Source: Prochlorococcus marinus CUG1433
GTDB lineage: Bacteria; Cyanobacteriota; Cyanobacteriia; PCC-6307; Cyanobiaceae
Assembly: GCA_017644425.1 (NCBI GenBank)
Contig: JAEPLN010000001.1
Location: forward strand, 248,001-312,000
Reading direction: 5' to 3'
Length of the DNA: 64,000 nt
The notes under the pieces were generated by a model. It had not been told where the DNA came from. It saw only the letters and a list, made by a program, of their open reading frames with translations, and ran no database searches. Shown in pieces: positions 54,909-63,409 of this stretch. Each line of letters begins with the position of its first letter. The first letter of the stretch is position 1. Both the position numbers and the translations under genes were made by a program.

Positions 54909-54995
54909 GGAGGGGTGGTCGAGTGGTTTAAGGCTCTAGTCTTGAAAACTAGCGTGTCTGCAAGGGCACCGTGGGTTCGAATCCCACCCCCTCCG
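54909..54995 (+). tRNA. tRNA-Ser(UGA)
   Basis: An 87-nt class II tRNA. The acceptor stem GGAGGGG pairs with CCCCTCC, the anticodon stem CTAGT pairs with ACTAG around CTTGAAA (anticodon TGA), a long variable arm follows, and the T arm is GTGGG-TTCGAAT-CCCAC. Discriminator G. CCA is not encoded. Confidence 0.97.
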
Positions 54996-55203
54996 TATCT
55001 AAACGATCTCATAATTTCTCATATATTCTCAAAATAATTTTAAAGTTTCCAAAAGGGAGATATATAGATAATTTAACTTAACTTATCCTTCTCATACTTT
55101 CTCATTCATACTCATATTTTTCATCAATTTGGTAGGGAAAATGGTAAGGGCATGAATTGATTTTTGAAATATAATCTGGAGTATATTTAATAAACCACAA
55201 TAT

Positions 55204-55437
55204 TTGTTTATGTTAAGAAAAAAAGAAAAACAAACTTTAACTAGGCTATTCCTTTTAGGTGTTGGTGCTCCAATTGGACTTGATCGATTCTACGAAGGAG
55301 ATGTAACAGGAGGTTTCTTAGCTATTTTGGGTTTTCTTACTGCTTTGTTCACAGTAGTGGGTTTATTAATATGGATCTTTCCTTTTATTTCAAAAATTTT
55401 TCGTTTACTAAGAGAATTTGAAGATGCAGAGAATTAA
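55204..55437 (+). CDS. TM2-domain protein, 77 aa
   Basis: A basic N-terminus, then GVGAPIGLDRFYEGDVTGGF and a second span (LTALFTVVGLLIWIFPF). GLDRFYEG between two spans is the TM2 signature. Its stop abuts the nuclease gene, so they form one unit. The function is unknown. Confidence 0.8.
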   Translation: MFMLRKKEKQTLTRLFLLGVGAPIGLDRFYEGDVTGGFLAILGFLTALFTVVGLLIWIFPFISKIFRLLREFEDAEN

Positions 55438-55827
55438 ATGAAACACTTTCTCTTAATACTATTAACTTCAATTACTTTTACTGAATCACTATTTGCTTCT
55501 TTGCCAAAAGTTTTCATAAACAACTGTTACGACGGCGATACCTGTACCACTTCTACGGGAGAAAAAATTAGACTTGCTTGTATTGATACACCAGAATTAA
55601 AAGGTAAGAATGCAGATATAATTCTAGCTAAAAAAGCCAGAAATTTTTTGAATGATCTAGTAGCAAATAAAGAAGTCTCTATTAGACGAGTTACTTTTGA
55701 CAGATATGGTAGAACTGTAGCTGAGTTATACAAAGATGAAATAAATATTCAAGAACTTATTGTTGAAAGTGGATTTGGGAAAATATATAAAAAATATGCC
55801 TATCAGTGTAAATGGAGCAATAAATAA
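55438..55827 (+). CDS. thermonuclease-like (SNase) secreted nuclease
   Basis: A 129-aa protein. A signal peptide (to about residue 21) is followed by the SNase fold: CYDGDTCTTSTGEKIRLACI, DTPELKG, and VTFDRYGRTVAELYK, which hold the expected Arg, Asp, Glu and second Arg of the active site. It probably cuts nucleic acid outside the cytoplasm. It follows the TM2 gene with no gap. Confidence 0.88.
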   Translation: MKHFLLILLTSITFTESLFASLPKVFINNCYDGDTCTTSTGEKIRLACIDTPELKGKNADIILAKKARNFLNDLVANKEVSIRRVTFDRYGRTVAELYKDEINIQELIVESGFGKIYKKYAYQCKWSNK

Positions 55828-55999
55828 AAAAAACATTCTTTTTCGGGTTTGTTTTTTTTAGAACTGACAGTTTCTTGTCAAAAGTTTCAATAAGTACTCA
55901 TTTGAGCTGAATAAAATTAAACCCCTTTTTTAATAAGAAGCTCTAATTATGTTGATCAACTCCTTTTTTTTTTTTGTTAATATATAAATTTACCTAGAT

Positions 56000-56200
56000 A
56001 TGAACAAAGGATTTGCCACTGAGACTAAAGTCTCAAAAAAAGAAAAAGATTTAAACTCCTTGAGCGCACCTAAGGGGAGACTAATCTCATGGTCACCCTG
56101 GCCACCAGCAGACTTTCAAACTAGATATCCTGCTTTTCCATTCGTTCTTACAATATTAATCATATTGATTTTGCAATGGTATTTTTCGCTTATGAAATGA
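56000..56200 (+). CDS. small membrane protein, 66 aa
   Basis: A polar N-terminus (MNKGFATETKVSKKEKDLNS) with WSPWPPADFQTRYPAF, then one span (VLTILIILILQWYFSL). It stands alone. The family is not recognised. Confidence 0.55.
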   Translation: MNKGFATETKVSKKEKDLNSLSAPKGRLISWSPWPPADFQTRYPAFPFVLTILIILILQWYFSLMK

Positions 56201-56249
56201 TTATGACTATATTTCTTATTTAAAATGATAGTTATGGATAATAATTAAT

Positions 56250-56834
56250 TTGTTTTTTTCAATCTTATTTTTTGCTCATTTTCAAGCAGTAATAATTCCA
56301 TTAATCCTTGGAATTAAATCAATTAATCAATTCAAAAATATTCAAAATAATACATTAATCCCTTTTGGATTTTTTTCTATAGGTCTAGCCTCATTGTTTG
56401 AGATGATAGATCACAATCAAACAGATTGGATTTATATTGATCATTCTTCCTTATTCAATTGGTTATTTTATTCTTTCCTATCTATAGGCCTAACGTGTTT
56501 TTCAATATCAGTTGTAAAAAACAAATTTATTCAAACAACTAACATTTGTATCTCCTTTTTTTCCATCATCTCTTATTTTTTATTCGATAAGACCATTACT
56601 CTTCTTTTTCAAGTTATGGTAAGTATCTTTCTAATAATATTTTGGCAAAAAACCTTTAAAGATTGGCTTTTTATACTTTACCCGATATTTGGTATTTTTT
56701 TTACAACCTTCTTTGGAACAAATCTCTCAACTAGTGGCGATCAATTTTGGCATATTTTAATAGGTCCATCTGGAACAATAAGTGTTTTTACTTTCTATTT
56801 GGTACTAATGAGATCAGTTAAGAAAATTTCTTGA
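56250..56834 (+). CDS. multi-span membrane protein, 194 aa
   Basis: Six or seven hydrophobic segments fill almost the whole length. IDHNQTDWIYIDHSSLFNW between spans carries two His. The C-terminal GDQFWHILIGPSGT adds one more. The TTG start at 56250 is the only usable start upstream of the first span. It is followed 7 bp later by the secreted protein gene. The family is not recognised. Confidence 0.6.
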   Translation: MFFSILFFAHFQAVIIPLILGIKSINQFKNIQNNTLIPFGFFSIGLASLFEMIDHNQTDWIYIDHSSLFNWLFYSFLSIGLTCFSISVVKNKFIQTTNICISFFSIISYFLFDKTITLLFQVMVSIFLIIFWQKTFKDWLFILYPIFGIFFTTFFGTNLSTSGDQFWHILIGPSGTISVFTFYLVLMRSVKKIS

Positions 56835-56841
56835 GATAATT

Positions 56842-57171
56842 ATGAAATTATTTATATTTAAAAATTTTGTACTTTGCTTAATCAGCATAATGTATCCAAT
56901 TCAAGTTTATGCTGATACAGCTACTAATGTTTATTTGAATGACTTTTATTCTAAATCTAATGAAGCTAGCCAGATTCTTAGAGAAATTGAAAATGATCTC
57001 AAAGAGGGCTCAAGAAAAAAAGTATGCTCTAGGCAAAGATCAGCCGCAAGACTTGGCTTATTAGCTAATGAATCTTTGATTAAGGCCTTTGAGATTGAAG
57101 GGGCTCAACCACCGATGAGAGCGATAAAAGCAAGTAAAAAAAGATGGGAAACCATTCTTAATGAATGCTGA
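56842..57171 (+). CDS. secreted hypothetical protein, 109 aa
   Basis: A signal peptide (FVLCLISIMYPIQVYAD) is followed by a helical domain with two Cys (KVCSRQRSAARLGLL and the C-terminal NEC), probably linked by a disulfide. It is in one unit with the membrane protein at 56250. The function is unknown. Confidence 0.6.
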   Translation: MKLFIFKNFVLCLISIMYPIQVYADTATNVYLNDFYSKSNEASQILREIENDLKEGSRKKVCSRQRSAARLGLLANESLIKAFEIEGAQPPMRAIKASKKRWETILNEC

Positions 57172-57199
57172 GAAAAGTTAGAAAACCCTTAAATCATTT

Positions 57200-57634
57200 T
57201 TAAATTTGCATTTTTACAGATTTACTAATAAAAGGTATTTCAGGTTCAACTCCACAAATGCATTTTGAAATAGAGTAAATAAAAATAGCGAGTGTAAATA
57301 CAAAAATAATGGAGCCAAGTTCAACTATTGGTATTATTCTCAAAAGATACGAAATTATTATCAATGCGATATCTATAAGTAATGCTTGACATGCGTTATA
57401 TCTTACAAAATAGGGTACTTTTGGATTTCTTACTAAACCTGCAAATAAAATTATGAATAACAAAAAGCTACCGAACGGTAGTGATTTTTCAATTATGGCT
57501 ATTGGTAAAGTCAGAAATAAAATTATTTTCAAAAAAGAATATTTGTAAAACAGATAAACTCCAAAAGGTATTGAAGCATTTAATGGCAAAGTATACATTA
57601 ACCCCGATGAAAGTCTCTGAAATTTATTATCCAA
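57200..57634 (-). CDS. Tic20 family protein
   Basis: A 144-aa membrane protein with four hydrophobic segments. VPYFVRYNACQALLIDIAL is the conserved core of Tic20, the plastid inner-envelope import channel subunit; cyanobacterial members have an unknown role. Convergent to the secreted gene at 56842. Confidence 0.85.
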   Translation of the reverse strand: MDNKFQRLSSGLMYTLPLNASIPFGVYLFYKYSFLKIILFLTLPIAIIEKSLPFGSFLLFIILFAGLVRNPKVPYFVRYNACQALLIDIALIIISYLLRIIPIVELGSIIFVFTLAIFIYSISKCICGVEPEIPFISKSVKMQI

Positions 57635-57767
57635 TTTGCCGTATTAACTCTTTAACAATATATTAACTTAAAATTTTTTACTTAAATTAAAAATTAACCT
57701 CAAAAATATTATCTTTGGCAGATGGCTACTACATATTAGATAATTGGTTTAGGTTAAAAATTAAGAA

Positions 57768-58157
57768 ATGCGTATCCTACATACAATGTTAAGAGTTGGA
57801 AATTTAGATAAATCGATAGATTTCTACGTGAATAGACTAGGAATGAATTTATTAAGAAAAAAGGATTATCCTCATGGTAAGTTTACTTTGGCATTTGTTG
57901 GTTATGGTTCAGAAAAAGAGAATTCAGTAATTGAACTAACATATAACTGGGATAAAAATTCAGACGATTACGAACTTGGAGATAAGTATGGTCATATAGC
58001 TATTGGGGTTAAAGATATTCATAACATCTGTCAAGCATTAGAAAATAATGGATGTAAGATAACAACTCAGCCTAAAACAATGAAAAATAGTACCACTGTA
58101 TTGGCTTTTATTGAGGATCCTGATGGATATAAAATTGAACTAATTGAAAGGGATTAA
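57768..58157 (+). CDS. gloA: lactoylglutathione lyase (glyoxalase I)
   Basis: A 129-aa metalloenzyme that turns the methylglyoxal-glutathione adduct into S-lactoylglutathione. Metal ligands are seen as His in ILHTMLRVGNL, Glu in SVIELTYNW, His in YGHIAIGV and Glu in GYKIELIE. ATG start; single-gene unit. Confidence 0.95.
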   Translation: MRILHTMLRVGNLDKSIDFYVNRLGMNLLRKKDYPHGKFTLAFVGYGSEKENSVIELTYNWDKNSDDYELGDKYGHIAIGVKDIHNICQALENNGCKITTQPKTMKNSTTVLAFIEDPDGYKIELIERD

Positions 58158-58204
58158 AAAATTATAAATTTTAAAAGATAAATAATTTACAAACGCCTAA
58201 TAAA

Positions 58205-58236
58205 GATTCTTAACTAAAAAGATTCTTAACTAAAAA
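58205..58236 (+). repeat. 16-bp tandem duplication
   Basis: GATTCTTAACTAAAAA occurs twice without a gap. It lies in the 326-bp gap before the RHH-like gene. It has some likeness to the TTAAC half-sites of Pho boxes, but the 16-bp spacing is wrong for that. Confidence 0.7.
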
Positions 58237-58421
58237 GTTTAATTTACATAAAAACTAATTTTCAACTTTTAAAGATTAAAAAAACTTCCTTTATAAGAAA
58301 TTTTGAAATTAAATTTCAAAAATTTTTTAAGGTTAAAAAGCTATTAATGATAGCATTTCTACTATGAGGTTTACCTATAGGATAGGTTTAGATTTAAATA
58401 TTTAATAATCTAATAACATTC

Positions 58422-58455
58422 TAGATTGAATGTGTAGACAATCTATTTAGATTGA
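58422..58455 (+). promoter_or_regulatory. operator-like repeats upstream of the RHH-like gene
   Basis: TAGATTGA occurs at 58422 and 58448, and between them lie the inverted repeats TAGA-CAA-TCTA (58435-58445) and AATCTA-TT-TAGATT (58440-58453). Such clustered half-sites just upstream of an RHH gene suggest autoregulation. Confidence 0.45.
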
Positions 58456-58483
58456 TCTATTGTAGAGTTATCGCACAAGCCTT

Positions 58484-58981
58484 ATGCCTAGTAATTGGTC
58501 AAAAATAAGAGATGAATGGCTTGACAGCACAGCTACTGCGAAGGATGATGCTAAATGGGCATTAGAAGCTTTAATTAATTCTGAAGAGGAATTATTTGAG
58601 ATAGAACAAAAAATTAAAAATAAAGAGGACGCTTTAAGCCAGGTAAAAATCCTGAAGAAAAAAGTAAAAGAAACTATTTCTTCAAAAGAAATAAGCCTTG
58701 ATAATATTGCATTAAATACTTCGAATTCAAACAAAGTACAAATCTCAGTACCATCAAATCTTACTTATCTGTTGAAGGTTTGGGCTGCTGCAGAAGGTCG
58801 AGATCTATCCAGTGTTGCTTTTCAGTGTTTAGAAACCGGAATAAGAGAAATGAAAAGCAAAGGTTCAATACCTTCAGTGGCAATAAATAGATATGACTCG
58901 GCCTGTCAAAAGAGGATTGCGCTAGCAGAAGTAAACAACCTCTTGGAAAAATACCAAATAGCCCAGAATGAGAACTATTAA
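58484..58981 (+). CDS. coiled-coil/RHH-like protein, 165 aa
   Basis: The N-terminal half is helical and charged (residues 1-70, LINSEEELFEIEQKIKNKED). It is followed by VQISVPSNLTYLLKVWAAAE and DLSSVAFQCLETGIREM, an RHH-type strand-helix-helix pattern. It precedes the GIY-YIG-like gene by 2 bp. The role as a DNA-binding partner or regulator is inference. Confidence 0.6.
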   Translation: MPSNWSKIRDEWLDSTATAKDDAKWALEALINSEEELFEIEQKIKNKEDALSQVKILKKKVKETISSKEISLDNIALNTSNSNKVQISVPSNLTYLLKVWAAAEGRDLSSVAFQCLETGIREMKSKGSIPSVAINRYDSACQKRIALAEVNNLLEKYQIAQNENY

Positions 58982-58983
58982 TT

Positions 58984-59376
58984 ATGAATAACAAGAAAAT
59001 CGCAAGAGGATACAAAAAAATAATTTCATCCTCTTTTAATGGTGATACCTCTACATACAAATCCAAAAATGGAATAATTTATACTCTTTATTCTGTAGAA
59101 ACAAATTCACTTAAATTAGGCTTTTCTGAAAATGAAGGGATCCTAGAAAACGAATTATCAAAAGAGAAATTAATTTTATTGGACAGGAAACAAGGAAACA
59201 AGAAAGATCTATTTTTATTAATTACAACTCTAAAAGAACTCGGTATCAAATATTCAGACGGTCTTTTTTTCAAATACTCAGGTTCTTTAATGAGACATTT
59301 ATCTACTTTAGGTTGGCCTGTTGGAAGATCACTACATAAACAAAGAAAAATTAAAAAAGAACTTGTATGTGCATAA
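58984..59376 (+). CDS. GIY-YIG/T5orf172-like protein, 130 aa
   Basis: GIIYTLYSVETNSLKLGFSE followed by LLDRKQGNKKDLFLLITTLK resembles the YxY...KIGFS...G...E layout of the T5orf172/MUG113 branch of GIY-YIG nucleases. The C-terminus (STLGWPVGRSLHKQRKI) is basic. The Arg and Glu of the active site are not clearly placed, so nuclease activity is uncertain. It is coupled to the RHH-like gene. Confidence 0.5.
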   Translation: MNNKKIARGYKKIISSSFNGDTSTYKSKNGIIYTLYSVETNSLKLGFSENEGILENELSKEKLILLDRKQGNKKDLFLLITTLKELGIKYSDGLFFKYSGSLMRHLSTLGWPVGRSLHKQRKIKKELVCA

Positions 59377-59378
59377 AT

Positions 59379-59852
59379 TCAAATGTAGTCGCACTCTAAA
59401 GTTTCTCTCGTTTCTCTATTTGTAATTGGATTAGTTCCGGAGGCATCTTCACAAAATTTCCTAACAATATCTTTTGGCAAAAAAACATTTGTGAAGTCTG
59501 CGCCTTGTATTTTGACATTTTCAAATTGCGTACTATAAGCAAAAGAATCCTCCAAGTTAGTATTTGATAAATCTGTTCCATTTAAAACAGCTGAATCTAA
59601 AGTTACTTCTCTTAAGTTGGAGTTACTTAAATTGGTATCTTTCAATTTTGCTCCATAAAGAGTCGCATTTTGGAGCTCACAACCTGACAAATTTGCGTCT
59701 TGTAAATCAGTCAAATAGAAAGTTGCTCCTTTTAAATCTGATCCTGAAAAATCAGCTCCTACCAAGGATTGTTTACCATAATCCAATGCAGCAAAGCTAC
59801 TAGAGGGGATAATTAAAACAATCATTAAAACAGTTAAAATTATAAATCTCAT
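59379..59852 (-). CDS. secreted pentapeptide-repeat protein
   Basis: A 157-aa protein. A signal peptide (to about residue 21) is followed by 12 or so A(D/N)LxG-type repeats (VGADFSGSDLKGATFYLTDL and on), forming a right-handed beta-helix. The C-terminus has two Cys (KFCEDA and LECDYI). It probably lies in the thylakoid lumen or periplasm, like other cyanobacterial members. The function is unknown. Confidence 0.88.
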   Translation of the reverse strand: MRFIILTVLMIVLIIPSSSFAALDYGKQSLVGADFSGSDLKGATFYLTDLQDANLSGCELQNATLYGAKLKDTNLSNSNLREVTLDSAVLNGTDLSNTNLEDSFAYSTQFENVKIQGADFTNVFLPKDIVRKFCEDASGTNPITNRETRETLECDYI

Positions 59853-59959
59853 TGTTTTAATTAATATTTCAATAAATTCTAACTTCTTAAGCCAAAATCT
59901 AAAAATTAATTATTTACTGAATGCTATATTTATTGAAATAATAAATCACGAACAAGGTT

Positions 59960-61600
59960 TTGGATATAAGTCCTTATGATGCAATTGTTGTTGGTTCTGG
60001 AGCTACAGGAGGAATAGCAACACTAACATTGGCAGAACAGGGGATAAAAGTTTTAGTAATAGAAGCAGGTCCTCAAGTTAAAAGGCGTGAAGCTAGTAAT
60101 CATGAGCCAAAAAGTACATTTAAAAGATTATCAGGATTTTTAACACAAAAGCATACTAATCAATGCCAGCATCCTGGTTATTGGAAAAATAATCCTGATT
60201 TATATTCTAATGAATTGAAGCATCCTTATGATTCCCCCCCCCAAAAACCCTTCATTTGGACTCAAGGTAAACAATATGGGGGGAGATCATTAACGTGGGG
60301 AGGCATAACATTAAGACTTTCCTCAGAAGATTTTCATCCAGCCAAAAAAGACGGATTCGGACCAAACTGGCCTATTTCATACGATGAACTTTCCTCTCAC
60401 TATGATTTCATTGAAAGTTTCTGCGGAATCTATGGACGAAAAGATGATATAAATGCAGTCCCAAACGGTAAATATATCGGTGAAATCCCTCTTACAGATA
60501 ACGAGAATGCTTTTGGCAGAAAAGTAAAATCAAAATTAAACTATCCATTTATCCAATCAAGAGGATTTGACCGTAATGCATCAGTAAAAGAAAAACAATG
60601 GCCAAAATCTTCTAGTTTAGGGAGTACTTTTAAAAAAGCTTTAGATACTGGTAATGTCCAAATAATCTCTAATCACTTAGTAGAGTCTTTTGAAATTAAT
60701 AAGGTAACACAACTTGCCTCAAAACTAACGGTCGTAAACCTTGAAAATGGAAGAAAAGAAGTACTAAATTGTGATTTAATTCTTCTTTGCGCATCCACAA
60801 TTTCAACACTAAGAATACTTCTAAACTCAGAATACAAATCAAATTCCTCAGGGTTTAAAGATAATTCTGGAAAATTAGGCAAATACCTTATGGATCATAT
60901 ATCTATCTGTAAATTTTTTTCAGTCCCAAAAACAAAAAACTCAGAAGAACCATTAGATAATTCTCCCAATCTTTCTGGAGCAGGGAGCTTCTTTATTCCA
61001 TTTGGCTCAAATCTACCAAAAATTGACAGCATAAATTTCCTTAGAGGTTATGGAATCTGGGGAGCAATTGATAGATTAGGAATACCTGAATTCCTGCAAA
61101 AAGACACAAACACATCAACTGGCTTTCTTATAGCCCATGGTGAAGTACTGCCTAGAGAGAAAAACTCAGTCTCTCTCTCAAGAAAAACAGATGAATGGGG
61201 TATCCCAATTCCCTTCATTGAATTCGAATGGAGCGAAAATGAGTTAAATATGGCAAAACATATGGAAAAGACAATAAAAAAATCTATAGAAGCTGCAGAT
61301 GGAGAATTAAAAAATATAGAAGAACTAATTAATATCCCATTAGTTAGTTTATTTACAAAAAACTTGATCTCATTTTCAGAAACTCCTCCCCCCCCAGGTT
61401 ATTACATACATGAAGTAGGAGGTGCACCAATGGGAAATAATGAAGAAAATAGCGTAGTTGATAAATTTAATAGAATATGGGGATGCAAGAATGTGCTTGT
61501 GCTAGATGGAGCATGCTGGCCGACCTCATCTTGGCAAAGCCCAACACTTACAATGATGGCCTTGTCTAGGAGAGCTTGCCTAAATATTAAAAGGACTTAG
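59960..61600 (+). CDS. GMC family oxidoreductase
   Basis: A 546-aa FAD enzyme. The dinucleotide motif VVGSGATGGIATLTLAEQGI (residues 10-29), the GMC block QYGGRSLTWGGITLRL, and the C-terminal VGGAPMGNNEENSVVD and WPTSSWQSPTLTMMAL are as in the choline-dehydrogenase-like group. The start is a TTG. Two long poly-C runs (9 C at 60234, 8 C at 61388) lie inside the frame. The substrate is unknown. It overlaps the 85-aa convergent gene by 14 bp. Confidence 0.88.
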   Translation: MDISPYDAIVVGSGATGGIATLTLAEQGIKVLVIEAGPQVKRREASNHEPKSTFKRLSGFLTQKHTNQCQHPGYWKNNPDLYSNELKHPYDSPPQKPFIWTQGKQYGGRSLTWGGITLRLSSEDFHPAKKDGFGPNWPISYDELSSHYDFIESFCGIYGRKDDINAVPNGKYIGEIPLTDNENAFGRKVKSKLNYPFIQSRGFDRNASVKEKQWPKSSSLGSTFKKALDTGNVQIISNHLVESFEINKVTQLASKLTVVNLENGRKEVLNCDLILLCASTISTLRILLNSEYKSNSSGFKDNSGKLGKYLMDHISICKFFSVPKTKNSEEPLDNSPNLSGAGSFFIPFGSNLPKIDSINFLRGYGIWGAIDRLGIPEFLQKDTNTSTGFLIAHGEVLPREKNSVSLSRKTDEWGIPIPFIEFEWSENELNMAKHMEKTIKKSIEAADGELKNIEELINIPLVSLFTKNLISFSETPPPPGYYIHEVGGAPMGNNEENSVVDKFNRIWGCKNVLVLDGACWPTSSWQSPTLTMMALSRRACLNIKRT

Positions 61601-61844
61601 AAGGCGTAAATAGTTGATTTAAATAAATCTCTGAAACAGAGTTATCGGTACATCCGTTTTGAAACAGAAAAGTAGCTAATGCTGAATTTATAAGCTTATA
61701 TTGATCCCAAGTTGGGTTACTTAATACAAAATCTTTCATTGTGTTATAGAGAGTTTCTGAAAGCTCTGTTTCTAAAGAGACTTTATTTGAAGAACATTCC
61801 TTGTTATTAACATCGGATAAATTTGTTTGGCTGATTTGATCCAT
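61587..61844 (-). CDS. hypothetical protein, 85 aa
   Basis: Small soluble protein, MDQISQTNLSDVNNKECSSN at the start, with helical segments and two Cys. It overlaps the end of the GMC gene by 14 bp on the opposite strand. The function is unknown. Confidence 0.5.
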   Translation of the reverse strand: MDQISQTNLSDVNNKECSSNKVSLETELSETLYNTMKDFVLSNPTWDQYKLINSALATFLFQNGCTDNSVSEIYLNQLFTPSKSF

Positions 61845-62064
61845 AAACCTATTTTTCTACAACACTATAATTATGTTTTTTTTTTAATTTGTCAAAAAAA
61901 TTTGCCAGATATATTTTTCAAATTATCATATGAGACTCATGTCATAAATAAGATTTTTCAAAAAAATACTTTTTAAACAAGTAAATTGATAAGTGCAAAA
62001 AAAAAAGTCAACAATAATGTTGAAGTCCTGTTTTTTGTAAAAAACACTGGCACTTCTAATCCAA

Positions 62065-62106
62065 TGTGGATTTGGACGTGGAAAACAACCTTTAAATTGT
62101 GGAAAA
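62065..62106 (-). promoter_or_regulatory. second cluster of DnaA-box-like sites
   Basis: On the minus strand: TTTTCCACA (plus 62098-62106, exact consensus), TTTTCCACG (62077-62085) and AAATCCACA (62065-62073). They lie in the 351-bp gap between 61844 and 62196. I see no other supported feature in that gap. Confidence 0.4.
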
Positions 62107-62195
62107 TCTAGCACAAAATAGTTTCAAGATTTTATATTAAGAATACTTATATATACTGAGTCTATTAAGACTTAGCCGAGAAAGAGACAGTTGAT

Positions 62196-63362
62196 TCAGT
62201 TATTTTCAACGGATTTTCTTAAGATTTGATCTTTATTAGGCAAGCGAAGCGTGACAGGTCCTAGTGGGTGTTTTGCATTTGGATAGATACTATGTTGATG
62301 GTGATTATGTTCATGTTGATGACCCTCTAAATGTTCATGTTCATGTTCATGTTCATGTTCTAGGTAATCATCTTTTCCTAGGTTTGATTTTTCTTGGTTA
62401 TGAGTTGAGATTTGATTTTGTATTTCACAAGCACCATTGCATTCAGGATCACATAAATCACAGCTTATACCCAAACCCTCTACATGGTCATGATGACTTT
62501 CTTGTATCATCCCGACTTCTTCTTCAAACCCAAATAAATTTGATCTATACTTGCAAGTTGAGCAATTCATAAAATTCTTACCCTCGTTGTTAAGAATCTC
62601 TTCAATCCTTTCTACAAAAGTGTCGACCACATAAGTCTGTGATGAGAGATATTTTGCATGTATAAATGAAATATGTGGATTATTAATCGCAACTAAATCA
62701 CTTTGCCTTTTTATTCTTGTAACAAGTACACCTGAAAAAAGGAAATAAGGGAAAATAATTATATTTTTATAACCAAGTCTCACTACATTTTTCAAGCCAG
62801 GTTCAACAAGAGGGAAAGTTACTCCAGAAAAAACAGTTTCCCCCCACCCTATACCAATACCCTCTACGATCATTCTCGTAATTTTTGAAACATTGGAATT
62901 CGCATCTGGGTCAGAAGATCCTCTACCAACAACAACTAATAATGATTCTTCAGGTTTGAGATTATCGTTTTGTTTAAATACATCTTTTACTCTTTCACAA
63001 GCTGCACTAATCATTAGATTATTAATCCCTAATTCTCTTCCATAAATTATTTCAATACCTGTTTTATTTGAATAATTCATAAGCAGACTAGGTATATCAT
63101 TTTTTACATGGCCAGCAGCAAAAAGCATCGCGGGTATTGCGATTACTTTTTTTATAGAATGATTTCTTAACTTGTCTAAAGCATCTACAAGTGAAGGTTT
63201 GGCAAATTCCAAAAACCCATATTCAACTAAAATGGTTGGATATCTTTTTTGGATGAGTTTTGTTAATTCTTGAAATTCAGTAATGGCTAGTTTATTTCTA
63301 CTCCCGTGTCCACAGATGAGAATCGCGACTTGATTATTTAACTTCGAATCCAAACTATCCAA
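62196..63362 (-). CDS. cbiX: sirohydrochlorin cobaltochelatase CbiX, long form
   Basis: A chelatase of about 388 aa with two CbiX halves: LICGHGSRNKLAITEFQELT with PAMLFAAGHV, then VVVGRGSSDPDANSN with FPYFLFSGVLV. A C-terminal MNCSTC (MxCxxC, Fe-S type) is followed by CDLCDPECNGAC and a His-rich tail. It inserts Co2+ or Fe2+ into sirohydrochlorin for B12 or sirohaem. The frame is open to ATG 63443, but that overlaps the divergent gene; the TTG at 63362 just before DSLDSK is preferred. Confidence 0.88.
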   Translation of the reverse strand: MDSLDSKLNNQVAILICGHGSRNKLAITEFQELTKLIQKRYPTILVEYGFLEFAKPSLVDALDKLRNHSIKKVIAIPAMLFAAGHVKNDIPSLLMNYSNKTGIEIIYGRELGINNLMISAACERVKDVFKQNDNLKPEESLLVVVGRGSSDPDANSNVSKITRMIVEGIGIGWGETVFSGVTFPLVEPGLKNVVRLGYKNIIIFPYFLFSGVLVTRIKRQSDLVAINNPHISFIHAKYLSSQTYVVDTFVERIEEILNNEGKNFMNCSTCKYRSNLFGFEEEVGMIQESHHDHVEGLGISCDLCDPECNGACEIQNQISTHNQEKSNLGKDDYLEHEHEHEHEHLEGHQHEHNHHQHSIYPNAKHPLGPVTLRLPNKDQILRKSVENN

Positions 63363-63409
63363 AAATAAGTTATTGCTTATACCATAATAGTAAAGAACAA
63401 TATTCAGTA

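Noticed and set aside
61926-62114. 62-codon minus-strand frame (MLDFPQFKGCFPRP).
   Set aside because: It has no SD, an odd composition, and much of its start is made by DnaA-like repeats; not supported as a gene.
62264-62572. 102-codon plus-strand frame rich in His and Val.
   Set aside because: It is the mirror of the His-rich tail repeat of CbiX; the hexamer keeps both strands open.
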